Assembly (NCBI RefSeq): GCF_003478995.1
Contig: NZ_QUGI01000003.1
Location: forward strand, 62,001-126,000
DNA length: 64,000 bases
Direction of reading: 5' to 3'
From: Pseudoflavonifractor sp. AF19-9AC
Lineage (GTDB): Bacteria; Bacillota; Clostridia; Oscillospirales; Oscillospiraceae
Shown here: one piece after another, positions 1-10,431 of the stretch
Layout: every line of letters starts with the position of its first letter
Position numbering within the stretch: the stretch's first letter is position 1
Program-made: the position numbers and the translations under genes
Notes under the pieces: generated by a model
Seen by the model: only the letters and a program-made list of their open reading frames with translations
What the model was told of the DNA's origin: nothing
The model's database searches: none

Positions 1-14
1 AAGGAGGCGTCAAC

Positions 15-863
15 ATGGATGTCGTGAAACTCCCCAAGAAGGTCCGCATGGTCTGCTATGAGATCATGGATGGCAAAGAAGGAGCCTTGGACACGCTGGA
101 ATCCTTTGCCGATAAATATCCCCATCAGGTAGCGGCGGTCAAGGCCGAGGTCGCCTATTTCAACCTGGACTATGAAAAGGCGCTGGCTTTGGATCTGACC
201 ATCCTTCCCTGGCTGGAGGAGTGGTATTACAGCAATGTGAGCGATGAGCACATGATTGCCATGACGGTGGCCGCCATCCAGCTCCACCGGGAGCAGGAGC
301 TGATTGAGGCGCTGACGAAGGAACAGACGCGCATCCGGGCTGAGAACGGCCTCCCCCAGCGGGATCGGTTCTGTGACATCCTGATGGACTACCTCAAACG
401 GGGCCTTATGCCCTTTGCGGACAACGACAAGAACTACCCCTACCATGAACCGGAGGAACCGCAGACAAAGGAGCAGCTCTGGGCAAAGCTGGCGGAGCAG
501 AACAAGAAGCTCTCCCCGGACGATCCCGATGCCAGGCGGAAGCTCTATAACCACTGCTGTATGTTCGGAACCGCCAGGGATGCCGTAGATCTCTTTGAGG
601 AGATTCAAGGCGTGCCCATGGCTGACTCCTCCTATCGGGACGCAATCGCCCGCTATCTCTATCTGGGCGAGCAGGAGAAGGCGCTCCAGACAGCGGAGCG
701 GTTGGCAACATCGCGGCTGTGGGCGGTTGCCGGGCCGACGCAGGTGCGTCCCATGTCCTTCTTTGAGGACCCGAACCTGCGGGAGTTTTTGCTGGAGCCG
801 GAATCCCTCCGGCGCATCCGGGAGGCTGCCCTTATTGATAACGGAACTTTGACGCGCAAGTGA
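15..863 (+). CDS. Helical-repeat (TPR-like) protein, first gene of the immunity array
   Basis: 282 residues, starting at an ATG 8 bases after the AAGGAGG that opens the window. The protein is acidic and predicted largely helical. Helix pairs spaced like tetratricopeptides can be read at about 15-60 and 180-240, for example 'ARDAVDLFEEIQ' followed by 'EKALQTAERLA'. No signal peptide or membrane segment is visible, so it should be cytoplasmic. Its stop sits inside the ribosome-binding site of the giant gene that follows, so the two are translationally coupled. I do not recognise a named family. The TPR-like architecture matches the TPR segments of its neighbour, so it may be a scaffold or immunity-type adaptor, which is inference only. 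Confidence 0.75.
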   Translation: MDVVKLPKKVRMVCYEIMDGKEGALDTLESFADKYPHQVAAVKAEVAYFNLDYEKALALDLTILPWLEEWYYSNVSDEHMIAMTVAAIQLHREQELIEALTKEQTRIRAENGLPQRDRFCDILMDYLKRGLMPFADNDKNYPYHEPEEPQTKEQLWAKLAEQNKKLSPDDPDARRKLYNHCCMFGTARDAVDLFEEIQGVPMADSSYRDAIARYLYLGEQEKALQTAERLATSRLWAVAGPTQVRPMSFFEDPNLREFLLEPESLRRIREAALIDNGTLTRK

Positions 864-874
864 GGAGGATGGTC

Positions 875-3800
875 ATGTATATCAAAAAATACTGGGGCAA
901 CTTTATCGGAGGCTCGGACGACCGCCTGAACCTTGTGGCCTTTTTAGAAGACCAGAAGAAAGAGGAAATCCCCCTCAGCGAGATTTTTGCCAAGATCGGG
1001 CTGGACAAGCAGAACTGGGACTTCCGCCAGACCGTGGAGTATCTGGAGTTTACACACTCCGATGGCGTGGAGATGGACTTCCACTTCGCCATCGATGTGG
1101 TCACCGATCTGGCCGCCATCCTGCTGGAGTGCAGCATTAGCGGCAGTGTAAACCTTCAGGATCTGGATGAGTACAACACCCCTTCCCGCCGTATCCGCAT
1201 CACCGCCACGCCAGAGGAGCACGACGCCATGAACAAGGCCCTGGCGGATTTTGCCCAGAATCCGCTGGAATATGACCTCAGTGAGATGATGGACGATGAG
1301 GAGATCCAGGAGATGGCTCGGGATGTGGAGGCACTTCGGAAGGAGCTGTACGAGGCCGCTGGCCGCAACCGGGACTACCATGTGAAGGCGGAGGATGTGA
1401 AATCTCTGCTCCCTGACTGGAGGGGTGCCGATGGCTGCATTGCCACCAACCGTATCACGGTGGAGGGCTGCAAGGTCGGCTACTGCTACCGGGAGAAGCC
1501 GGACGGCGACTGGGACAGTGGCTGGCGCTTCACCGCCGGTGATGAGAGCGAGGAGTACATGGACGACCCCAACAATGCCGGGATTTACAAGCTGAACACA
1601 ATCTGCAACGACGATCCCGACATCATTGCGCTGCTACATACGCCCGCCCCCTGCGCCTTTGAGCGGGATGAGAACGGCGTGTTCCAACAAATCAAAGACT
1701 GGAAACCGGATGAGGACGAGGAGGACCCGGATATGGATATTTTGAAGCAGTGCCAGAAGTGGCATGAGAACAACGAGCATCACAAGATCATTGAAGCACT
1801 GGAGGGCATTGAGGAGCGCACTCCGGAAATGGACAGCCAGCTTGCAAGGGCGTACAACAACGAGGCAGATCACAGAACGCCGGAAGGCAGAGCTATGCTC
1901 AAAAAGGCCATCGCTCTCTTGAAACCTCATGAGGAATACTTTGAGGGAGACTACTACTGGAACTTTCGCATGGGCTATTCCTATTACTATCTGGATCAGG
2001 AGGGCAAGGCTCTTCGTTACTTTGAAAAGGCATTGGAGGCCCGCCCCGATGACGAGGACACCATGCAGCTGATCGACGGGTGCAAGAAGGGCATTTCTCT
2101 GCCTCAGTTCTCGGAGTGCTTCCGGGAGCGGACGGAATCTACATGGAAGGACTTTGCTCAGCAGGAAGCCCAGCTTCGCCGGATGATGGATGAGGACAAG
2201 GACCACACCCGGGGCCAGGAGCTGGTGGACCGGGTGGAAGGGATTCTGAACCAGGCGTTTGACGAAATCTCTTTCGAGATGGGCGTGGGCGGCGAGAAGT
2301 ACGAGCTGATCCTCACCCCGGAGGGGGATAAGGTCAAGCTCTTTGAGCTGGTCTATTTCCAGAAGCACGCCCCCAAGGAGGTGCTGGAGCACTGGAACAT
2401 CCTGGTGGGCCGTCAGCCCATCCGAAACATCGGCCTTCGCACCGACGATGGCTGGGACATCTCTGGGGAGGATGTGCAGATTTGGCTGGAGCAGCAGGGC
2501 AAAAACAGTTTCGCCCTCTCCGCCTACTGCGAAAAGCTGCTGCCCATGCTGGAGGAAGAAGAAGGCCGGGCCTGGTGGATGCTCACCACCCTCACCGACC
2601 AGGTGTTGGGCGAGATCCCCCACATGAGATACATAGACAGCTTTGATGTACTGGAGGCCCCCAGGGCAGAGCCGTCCATCCCCATGTCCCAGCTGCCGGA
2701 CAAGCTGAAGGAAAAGGGAGCGAATCTCTCCACTGACCCGGAAGCCTATCTGAACAGCTACCTCGGCTACAAAATGGAACCCAACAAGGACCCGGATGCC
2801 GATTGGCGGCTGGATGTGATGGTCGGCTCCACCAACTGCGTGCCGCTCATCAACGGCTATCTGGATGCCGACAATGACTTCATGGACGCTCTCCATGCCG
2901 ACGGCGCGGTGGCGGGCTTCTTCTGCTATCCTCTGGATACTCTGCGGGAGGAGGAAGGAACGGATAAGATTTTCGACTTCCGGGACAAGCTGGAAGAAGT
3001 GTTCACCACCGGCGACGGCCCGGAGGTTCTCACCCTCACCGGCGGAGCCACCGGCCTTTTCTGCGGCTATGTGGACTTCATCGCTTGGGACATCGAAGCG
3101 GCGCTCCAGATGGCAAAGGAGTTCTTCGAGGACAGTGAGATCCCCTGGGCCAGCTTCCACACCTTCCGTCGAGAAGCAGGTACTGTGAATCTGAAAACGC
3201 CGCCCGAGGAGGAACCGGACGATGAGGATCAGATCCCCGAGCTGGACGAGACGCTGACGGGTATGGACTATATCCCTTACACCCCGCAGAACGAAGAAGA
3301 ATTCTTCCAGCAGCTGGAGCAGTGGAATGACGAGGACGAGCACACCCGCTGCATCCAGGCATTGAACGCCATCCCGGAGGACTGGCGGAACTACCGCATC
3401 GTCTATGCCATGGCCCGGGCGCTGGAAAACTACGCAGTTTTGGGCGACCATCACGAGGAACCACCCTACTACAAGGCAGAAAAAGCCCTGCTCCGAGCCA
3501 TTGAATTACTGGAATTAGTTCGGGAGGAAGGCCAGGACAAGGCCCAGTGGAATATGCGGATGGCTTATGGATACCAGTATCTCTACCATCAGGAGGAAAA
3601 GGCCATCCCCTACGCCCAGCGGTGGGCGGAGCTGGACCCACAGGACGAGAACGCCCTGGCGGTGATTCAGGAGTGCCAGGAGGAGATCGCAAAGCGGGCC
3701 GAGGCAGAGGCCGAGGACGAGAGTGACCACACAGGCGTCTTCACCGGCTTTGTGCTGCTGTCCAAGGCAGAATGGGATAAAAAGCAGTTCATCCGGGATA

Positions 3801-6481
3801 TGAAGGAAAAGTGGGACATCGCCGTGGATGAATATGACGCCAGCGAGGAGAAGGACGATGACGCGCTGGTGTTTGAAGTAGGCGATATGCTCGCCGCCGT
3901 CAGCCTGAATAACTATCCCATCCCCGGAGGCGAGGCCGAGGGCAATGCGGAAAACAACTATATGTGGGAGGATGCGGTCAAGGTTGCCAAGGAGCATTGT
4001 GCCCACTTGATGGTAGCAGTGCTGGGCAAAGAGGAGGATCTGCTGGAAAAGGGCAAGCTGTTCACCAAGGTGGTGGCCGCCTGCTGTCGCCAGGAATATG
4101 CCACCGGCATCTACACCAGCGGCGTGGTGTTTGAACCCCGGTTCTATGAGGGCTTTGCTGAGCAGATGTGCGAGGACGAGTTGCCCATCTTCAACTGGAT
4201 CTGGTTCGGTCTCTGGCGGGATGAGAATGGCATGAATGGCTACACCTATGGTCTGGATTCGTTTGGTAAGGAAGAGATGGAGGTGCTGGGCACCGATGCC
4301 AAGCCGAGCGATCTGCGGGACTTTTTGGCCAGCCTTGTGTCCTATGTACTGGAGAATGATGTGGAACTCCTCGACGGGGAGACCATCGGATTCTCGGCAG
4401 ATGACAAGCATACCATCACCCGCAGCCCTGGCGTCGGATTGCCGGAGGAGCAGATGACCCTGAAAATCTCCTGGGCGTCATCGGACGGTGACCCTGACGA
4501 TGACGGCGATGACCCGGATGGCGAAGCGCCCGAGGATGAGGAATCCGGTGTTCCCGAGGTCTACACCGAGGAGGAGATGGAGGCCGTCGAGGGGCACATC
4601 CAGCAGTATTTCGGCAAGTTCGAGAATGTGTTCCATGAGCTTTCTTCCCCGGACATCCATGTGGATATCTGCGTGGTGCCGCCCTCCGAGAAGCGGGACT
4701 ACTACACTCTGGTCACCATGGGCATGGGCGCCCACCGGATGAATGTGCCGGAGGAACTGGCCGAATACAAACTGGAGCGGGCGGAGCTGGCCATCGCGCT
4801 GCCGGGGAACTGGAAGCTGAAGCGTGAGGATCTGAAAAATGAGCGGTGGTACTGGCCCATTCGTCTGCTGAAAACCCTGGCCCGCCTGCCCATTGCCAGC
4901 GATACCTGGCTGGGCTTTGGCCATACCATGGACAATGAGGAGGACTTCGCAAAGGGCACAAAGCTGTGCGCCGCCATTCTGACTGGTCCCCAGGACACCG
5001 AAGATGGCAGCGAGGTCTGCATCCTGCCGGGCGGCGAGGAGGTCAACTTCTATCAGGTGATCCCCCTCTACCGAGAGGAATTGGAATATAAAATGGAGCA
5101 TGACGCAGATGCTCTGTTGGACAAAATGGACGGCATCAGCTTTGTGACTTACAATACCCGTCCCAACGCCATGACCATGGGCAAACTTGGCAGCGTGGAG
5201 GACGGCGGCGTGATGGAAATGGATTGTGCTGACTGGCACCTGGAAACCATTCAGGAAAAGAATCTGCCGGTGGATGAGATCAACGTCTACAACCACATGG
5301 CTATTTACCTGCGCTGGTGCATGGAGCATGACCTGATGGGCGATGATTTCCTTGCGAAGTACGGAGAGGTAGTAGAAAAGGTCAAGGTTAATCCTGCCGG
5401 CGTGGATCTGCGGGAATTTATCCGGGATGAGCTGGATGGGCAGCTGGTAGGCCCGATGTTCAACAAGATCGGCCGAGCCTTTGCCTCCTACTACTATGGG
5501 GAGCCGGACAGCCCCTATTTCCCCAGCGACATCGACGACTATGCCATTAGCGTCATCGGGCAGGAGCGCAATTACTCCGACGAGATCCAAGACGAAGCCT
5601 ATCTGTTCATCCCCTTTGACGAGGACTACTATCAGGCCATGGCAAAGGTGATCGAGGAACGCTTCACCAACTGGCAGGGACAGGACTTCGACGAGGACAC
5701 ACTGGAGCCTTCCGAGGTCGCTCAGGCCATCATGGAGTATCTGGACTGCGAGTGTACCTATTTCCCCTCCATGAAGGATGATGACCCCATCATGGCAGCC
5801 TACAACTATGCCAAGCGGGACAGCGCCCAGGAAGGCTTTGTGCCGGTGCTCATCAAGGCGGATGATGAAACGCTGTTGGAGTGTCTGGTGATGAATGCCG
5901 ACCCGGAGAATGAAGCAGACATTTACGAATTTGACCTCAAAACTGTAACAGAGTACCGGAAGAAGATGCTCTCCGCCCCTGTCAAGGACGGAAAGGCGGT
6001 TTTGGAGGAATTGACCGATCAGCGCAAGGAAGAAGCCGAGGATGACGATATGGACTGGGAGGAGGAAGTCCTGGGCGAGATGGAGGGCGGCTATGACAAT
6101 GACCGCTTCTCCTGCTACTGGGACTTGGACAGTCACATGACATATCCGCTCATTCTGGCTAAAATTCCGGTAAAGAACCCCTGGGAGATCTTCGCCTATC
6201 TGCCCTTTGGAAATTGGAATGAGTGTCCCGACACACCGGACCTGATGGCAGTGGCGAAATACTGGTTCCAGCAGTATGGCGCCATCCCTGCCGCCATGAG
6301 CCACGATGAATTGGAATTCCTGCTCCCAGCCCCTGTTTCCCAGGAGAAGGCCATGGAGGTTGCCACAGAGCAGTACGGCTTCTGCCCGGACATCGTGGAT
6401 CAAGAACAAGATGACCCCACTGTGGGCAATCTGGCGGATGTCCTGCGGCAGTCCACCGTCTGGTATTTCTGGTGGGATTGA
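875..6481 (+). CDS. Giant multidomain polyimmunity-type protein (DUF2185/Imm33, TPR, DUF4261, SUFU, DUF4253-like)
   Basis: 1868 residues. ATG 875 is chosen over upstream in-frame starts at 860 and 869 because AGGAGG (863-868) then has a 6-base spacer. Domains by eye: unnamed N-terminal domain 1-140; DUF2185/Imm33 about 173-285 ('KVGYCYREKP', 'DSGWRFTAGDES'); TPR 288-405; unnamed domain 413-770; second TPR block 806-945; DUF4261 953-1198; Asp/Glu-rich linker 1203-1228; SUFU 1231-1413 ('SPDIHVDICVVPP', 'GMGAHRMNVPEEL'); unnamed domain from 1418 with 'VYNHMAIYLRWC'; DUF4253-like C-terminus about 1750-1868 ending 'STVWYFWWD'. No signal or transmembrane segment. Imm33 and SUFU are described as immunity domains of polymorphic toxin systems, and fusions of several are called polyimmunity proteins. 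The role here is inferred from that precedent. Confidence 0.85.
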   Translation: MYIKKYWGNFIGGSDDRLNLVAFLEDQKKEEIPLSEIFAKIGLDKQNWDFRQTVEYLEFTHSDGVEMDFHFAIDVVTDLAAILLECSISGSVNLQDLDEYNTPSRRIRITATPEEHDAMNKALADFAQNPLEYDLSEMMDDEEIQEMARDVEALRKELYEAAGRNRDYHVKAEDVKSLLPDWRGADGCIATNRITVEGCKVGYCYREKPDGDWDSGWRFTAGDESEEYMDDPNNAGIYKLNTICNDDPDIIALLHTPAPCAFERDENGVFQQIKDWKPDEDEEDPDMDILKQCQKWHENNEHHKIIEALEGIEERTPEMDSQLARAYNNEADHRTPEGRAMLKKAIALLKPHEEYFEGDYYWNFRMGYSYYYLDQEGKALRYFEKALEARPDDEDTMQLIDGCKKGISLPQFSECFRERTESTWKDFAQQEAQLRRMMDEDKDHTRGQELVDRVEGILNQAFDEISFEMGVGGEKYELILTPEGDKVKLFELVYFQKHAPKEVLEHWNILVGRQPIRNIGLRTDDGWDISGEDVQIWLEQQGKNSFALSAYCEKLLPMLEEEEGRAWWMLTTLTDQVLGEIPHMRYIDSFDVLEAPRAEPSIPMSQLPDKLKEKGANLSTDPEAYLNSYLGYKMEPNKDPDADWRLDVMVGSTNCVPLINGYLDADNDFMDALHADGAVAGFFCYPLDTLREEEGTDKIFDFRDKLEEVFTTGDGPEVLTLTGGATGLFCGYVDFIAWDIEAALQMAKEFFEDSEIPWASFHTFRREAGTVNLKTPPEEEPDDEDQIPELDETLTGMDYIPYTPQNEEEFFQQLEQWNDEDEHTRCIQALNAIPEDWRNYRIVYAMARALENYAVLGDHHEEPPYYKAEKALLRAIELLELVREEGQDKAQWNMRMAYGYQYLYHQEEKAIPYAQRWAELDPQDENALAVIQECQEEIAKRAEAEAEDESDHTGVFTGFVLLSKAEWDKKQFIRDMKEKWDIAVDEYDASEEKDDDALVFEVGDMLAAVSLNNYPIPGGEAEGNAENNYMWEDAVKVAKEHCAHLMVAVLGKEEDLLEKGKLFTKVVAACCRQEYATGIYTSGVVFEPRFYEGFAEQMCEDELPIFNWIWFGLWRDENGMNGYTYGLDSFGKEEMEVLGTDAKPSDLRDFLASLVSYVLENDVELLDGETIGFSADDKHTITRSPGVGLPEEQMTLKISWASSDGDPDDDGDDPDGEAPEDEESGVPEVYTEEEMEAVEGHIQQYFGKFENVFHELSSPDIHVDICVVPPSEKRDYYTLVTMGMGAHRMNVPEELAEYKLERAELAIALPGNWKLKREDLKNERWYWPIRLLKTLARLPIASDTWLGFGHTMDNEEDFAKGTKLCAAILTGPQDTEDGSEVCILPGGEEVNFYQVIPLYREELEYKMEHDADALLDKMDGISFVTYNTRPNAMTMGKLGSVEDGGVMEMDCADWHLETIQEKNLPVDEINVYNHMAIYLRWCMEHDLMGDDFLAKYGEVVEKVKVNPAGVDLREFIRDELDGQLVGPMFNKIGRAFASYYYGEPDSPYFPSDIDDYAISVIGQERNYSDEIQDEAYLFIPFDEDYYQAMAKVIEERFTNWQGQDFDEDTLEPSEVAQAIMEYLDCECTYFPSMKDDDPIMAAYNYAKRDSAQEGFVPVLIKADDETLLECLVMNADPENEADIYEFDLKTVTEYRKKMLSAPVKDGKAVLEELTDQRKEEAEDDDMDWEEEVLGEMEGGYDNDRFSCYWDLDSHMTYPLILAKIPVKNPWEIFAYLPFGNWNECPDTPDLMAVAKYWFQQYGAIPAAMSHDELEFLLPAPVSQEKAMEVATEQYGFCPDIVDQEQDDPTVGNLADVLRQSTVWYFWWD

Positions 6482-7360
<879 letters not shown>

Positions 7361-7379
7361 TAAGGAGGTGCCTGCACCA

Positions 7380-8489
7380 ATGGAAAAAACCTTCCTCAAC
7401 CCCGCCACAAATAAGCAGTGGCGGATTGAAATTGATGGACATACCATCCGAACCTGCTTGAATGGCGGGAAGGTTAAGGAGATCCTGTGCGACTCCGCCT
7501 TCCAGGTCAAGAGCAAGGCCGCCAGTGCCATGATGGGCCAGATGCGGAAAGGATTTGTCTATCAGAATCCGGATGCCGCTGTTGGGCAGGCGCGGTGCCA
7601 CCGATTTGTTGGAAAGGACAGCAACGGCTTTATGCCCCTGGCTGCCGCCCTCACACGGGACGACTTCTTCCTGACGAGGGTGGTCGGAGATTTTGAGGAC
7701 GAAACCCTCTATCACTTCGATGGCAGTGGGGAGATCTTCGAAACAGTTTCCCTGGGTGCAAAGAGAATGACCTATGAGCAGGTCCTCTGCCCCAATGACA
7801 CCCTTCTTCTAAATAACAGCTATCTTCTCCAGCAGTTCTCACTCCGCACCCATGAAATCATGCCCTTTGCCAACAAGAAAAACAGCATGAAGACCATGCT
7901 GGATGCCAGCGGCGACCTGGCCCTGTGGTACACAGGCGAGGAAATCGTCGTCTTTGACTTTGGCAGCAACACAGAGGTGTGGCGGGAAACGGTAAAATGC
8001 AAGAAGTCAAAAGACCCGAATTTTGCCTATTATTGCTTCGGGATGCTATCTCCCCGACAGAGCAAAGCGGCTTACCGCGTCACCGAGGGTGAGTATGTGC
8101 TGGTCGATTTGAAGTCCGCCCAAAAAGTAGTGATCCCCAATGAAGGTTGGCATCCCTTCTTCTCCCCGGATGACCAGTGCTTCTCGGTGGGCGGCAAGTT
8201 CTATCTGACCCAGACCGGAGAGGAAACGACCACTCCCCTCCCCTTCCCTGTCCGACAGGGACTGAATTTTTCAGATACCTGCATGGTACGGACAAGCGGT
8301 AGTCTGATGGCTGTTCAGCAGGATCGGGGCAGCTCCCCCATAGAGGTGTGGGATACCGACAGCGGCCAACTGCTGGCCACCATTGATGACCCCTTTGTGG
8401 TGCGGCAGGTGAATTTTGCCTTTACCAAGAGCGGACTTGTCCTGCACACCGACTACGGGGCCATGAGCATCTATTCCTGCGCCCTCTGA
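7380..8489 (+). CDS. WGR-like/beta-propeller protein, function unknown
   Basis: 369 residues. ATG 7380 has an AAGGAGGTG site 11 bases upstream. The N-terminal 70 residues ('KQWRIEIDGHTIRT', then Gly/Lys-rich strands) resemble a WGR domain, a small beta module seen in PARP and MolR proteins. From about residue 100 the chain becomes repeated beta strands with 'SFDGSGE'-like and 'DLALWYTGEEIVVFD' segments typical of WD40/YVTN-type propellers. There is no secretion signal. It is transcribed with the CbrC-family gene. A binding or scaffold role is plausible, but no catalytic motif is visible. The fold assignment is by eye. Confidence 0.6.
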   Translation: MEKTFLNPATNKQWRIEIDGHTIRTCLNGGKVKEILCDSAFQVKSKAASAMMGQMRKGFVYQNPDAAVGQARCHRFVGKDSNGFMPLAAALTRDDFFLTRVVGDFEDETLYHFDGSGEIFETVSLGAKRMTYEQVLCPNDTLLLNNSYLLQQFSLRTHEIMPFANKKNSMKTMLDASGDLALWYTGEEIVVFDFGSNTEVWRETVKCKKSKDPNFAYYCFGMLSPRQSKAAYRVTEGEYVLVDLKSAQKVVIPNEGWHPFFSPDDQCFSVGGKFYLTQTGEETTTPLPFPVRQGLNFSDTCMVRTSGSLMAVQQDRGSSPIEVWDTDSGQLLATIDDPFVVRQVNFAFTKSGLVLHTDYGAMSIYSCAL

Positions 8490-8542
8490 AATGGAGAAAT
8501 GAACTATATTTACTTTTACGATGAAAAAATGGAGTGGGCACA

Positions 8543-8932
8543 ATGAACTTTAACGAAGCAATGCAAATACTTGGAAACAAGCTGCAAGAAAAGTATGGGC
8601 ATTTAGGCTTTAAGTATAAAAAATCCGACAAAACGCTTACGAGGCACAGTAAAAATTTCACCTATATGATTGCGTTTTCTTCATTTGGCGGGAACACAAA
8701 GGATAGCATAAGCATAGAGGTTTGCTATATAATCAACACCCGTCCATACGACCCTTATGGTTATGCCAAACCAGACATCAACACACAACCGCTGTTTTAC
8801 AGTTTAAGAGACAATGAAATATATCTCGATATAGGAAATGAAGGAAAAATTAACAATACCTTTGAGATTGTTTGTCAGTGGATGGATAAATTACTGATTC
8901 CGAAAATGAATGAGCTTTGTGCTACCGAGTAA
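8543..8932 (+). CDS. Small AT-rich DUF4304-like protein
   Basis: 129 residues from ATG 8543; a GTG at 8534 is possible but overlaps the only GGAG site. The gene is clearly more AT-rich than those on either side and uses AAA/ATA/AAT codons freely, so it was probably acquired separately. The pattern 'GFKYKKSDKTLTRHSKNFTYMIAF' followed by strand-rich sequence resembles DUF4304-type proteins (a lysine-rich first strand, then an aromatic strand). The 190-residue gene at 10432 has the same opening pattern ('GYKYRKSKNDIYKKDG'). No membrane segment. Likely an accessory immunity-type protein; the assignment is tentative. Confidence 0.6.
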   Translation: MNFNEAMQILGNKLQEKYGHLGFKYKKSDKTLTRHSKNFTYMIAFSSFGGNTKDSISIEVCYIINTRPYDPYGYAKPDINTQPLFYSLRDNEIYLDIGNEGKINNTFEIVCQWMDKLLIPKMNELCATE

Positions 8933-8968
8933 TGTGGAAGTAATGGCAGAGAAAGAGCGTGGACACCC

Positions 8969-9718
8969 ATGAACAAAGAATCATTGACTGAAAAACTCCT
9001 GGACTTGGCTGAGGGACGGGAAACACCTGAAACCTGGCAGAACTGGTGGGACGAACATGAGACAGAGTTGGAAGCCCTGCTGAGTCGGGGTGAATTTCTG
9101 AAACTGAAGCCCTGCCGACACGGTTTTCAGTGGGTCCCGGTGTTTGGCAGCCAAAAGGGAGCCATCGCCATTCTGGAAAAGAGCGGCACAGCATTTGAGG
9201 CCAGCAATCTCTACCAGGAGCGGTATCTGGCGGAGCTGGACGCTTTCTGCGAGGAACAGAAGCAAGTACAGCGGGAAAAGCAAGCGAAATTCAAGGCCGA
9301 CAACCCGGAGCTGTTTCGACGCTACCCCAAGTTCTCCAAGGCGTTGGCAAAGGTGCTGGACCCCACTGATGAGATCCAGCCTGCCGCCACGGAGGAGCAA
9401 ATCGCAGGCCGAGAAAGGACGCTGGACTTCACGCTCCCGTCCCAGGTGCAGGAGTTTTTCCTGCTGACCGCAGGCATCAATGTATCCACAGGCGTGATCC
9501 TTACCCTTTCCGGGATGTTTGATCTGACCATTTATGGAGAGCGGTATTGTGTGCTGGGCGAGTTCTGGAAAGAAGCGGATGGCGACCAACTCCTGCTCCG
9601 CCCCGGAGAGGAAACCATTTGGTACTACGCCCATGAGCAGGACAAGGTAAAGCGCCTCTGCAATGATGTGACAGAACTGATGGAGAAGAAATTGGCGAGG
9701 TATCTCAATGAGCACTGA
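8969..9718 (+). CDS. SMI1/KNR4 (SUKH)-like protein
   Basis: 249 residues. The start at 8969 has only a weak upstream site (GAGAAAGAG). The C-terminal 110 residues show a SUKH-like layout: a helix with 'ATEEQIAGRERTLDFTLPSQVQEFFLLTAG', a strand pair with 'GVILTLSGMFDLTIYG', then a regulatory-like strand ('YCVLGEFWKEADGDQLLL'). SUKH proteins are among the commonest immunity proteins of bacterial polymorphic toxins and bind their cognate toxin in the cytoplasm. The N-terminal half is a charged helical region. Its 3' end overlaps the next start by 11 bases, showing tight coupling. The family call is moderately secure; the partner toxin is unknown. Confidence 0.6.
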   Translation: MNKESLTEKLLDLAEGRETPETWQNWWDEHETELEALLSRGEFLKLKPCRHGFQWVPVFGSQKGAIAILEKSGTAFEASNLYQERYLAELDAFCEEQKQVQREKQAKFKADNPELFRRYPKFSKALAKVLDPTDEIQPAATEEQIAGRERTLDFTLPSQVQEFFLLTAGINVSTGVILTLSGMFDLTIYGERYCVLGEFWKEADGDQLLLRPGEETIWYYAHEQDKVKRLCNDVTELMEKKLARYLNEH

Positions 9719-10409
9719 AAACATCGCCCATGAAAAACGCTATCGGGACTGGCGGGCGCAGCATGATGCCATGTTTGCACCGGAGAATCGATCTCCACAG
9801 CAAGACGAGCAGTTTCCGCTGACGGATGGGTATTCCATCCGCTCCAAAGCCTACATCTATGACGGCAATCTACATCTCTGCGGCAGCGAGAGTGAACTGC
9901 TGGACAAGGAGGGGACGGTGCGGTATGCTTGGCGTAATCTGGACACGGATGGTGAATTCTGCTCCTTGTTTCGCCACCGCAACGGAAAGCACTATCTGAT
10001 TTTCCGCACAGAACTGTATGGATACAGCGTTCTGGAGGTGGAGAGCGGACAGGAGATGCACTATGTCCCTGCCTGTGTCCACCCGGAGGAGGGCCAGAAA
10101 GCCGAAGAAGTGTTCATCTGGACCGGCGCAGACTATGACCCTCATACGGATCTGCTGGCTGTCATCGGCTGCATCTGGGCCTGTCCCTACTCCACTATTG
10201 TGCTGGACTTTTCCTGCCCACTCCAGCCCCAGCCCCCGGAGCGTTGGCTGGATCTGCGGCACATCGTTGACCCGGACGACACCCGATTTGACGATATCGA
10301 GTTTGTCCGCTGGGAAAGCGACAGTCTGGTTCTCCGGGGCTGCGATACAGAGGATGGCCGGTGGAAAGAAGTTCGAGTGCCAGTGGAGCAGCTGAGGGCT
10401 GAACTATAA
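9708..10409 (+). CDS. Hypothetical beta-rich protein coupled to the SUKH-like gene
   Basis: 233 residues, beginning inside the 3' end of the preceding gene (11-base overlap). The sequence is beta-strand rich with alternating aromatic residues ('SIRSKAYIYDGNLHLCG', 'HRNGKHYLIFRTELYGYSVLEV') and Asp-rich turns, as in partial propeller or sandwich folds. 'GCIWACPYSTIVLDFSCP' is the most hydrophobic stretch but too short and polar for a membrane anchor. I do not recognise a named family. Overlap with the upstream gene and placement among immunity families suggest that the two act as a pair. Confidence 0.7.
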   Translation: MSTENIAHEKRYRDWRAQHDAMFAPENRSPQQDEQFPLTDGYSIRSKAYIYDGNLHLCGSESELLDKEGTVRYAWRNLDTDGEFCSLFRHRNGKHYLIFRTELYGYSVLEVESGQEMHYVPACVHPEEGQKAEEVFIWTGADYDPHTDLLAVIGCIWACPYSTIVLDFSCPLQPQPPERWLDLRHIVDPDDTRFDDIEFVRWESDSLVLRGCDTEDGRWKEVRVPVEQLRAEL

Positions 10410-10431
10410 ATGCGTGAAGGAAGGTGGCAAC

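Noticed and set aside
1634..6409. Very long open frames on the minus strand opposite the giant gene
   Set aside because: They are shadows of a GC-rich coding sequence with Asp/Glu-rich codons. They lack ribosome-binding sites and known folds.
875..6481. A toxin at the end of the giant protein
   Set aside because: The C-terminus is DUF4253-like with no nuclease or deaminase motif, and no secretion signal is present.
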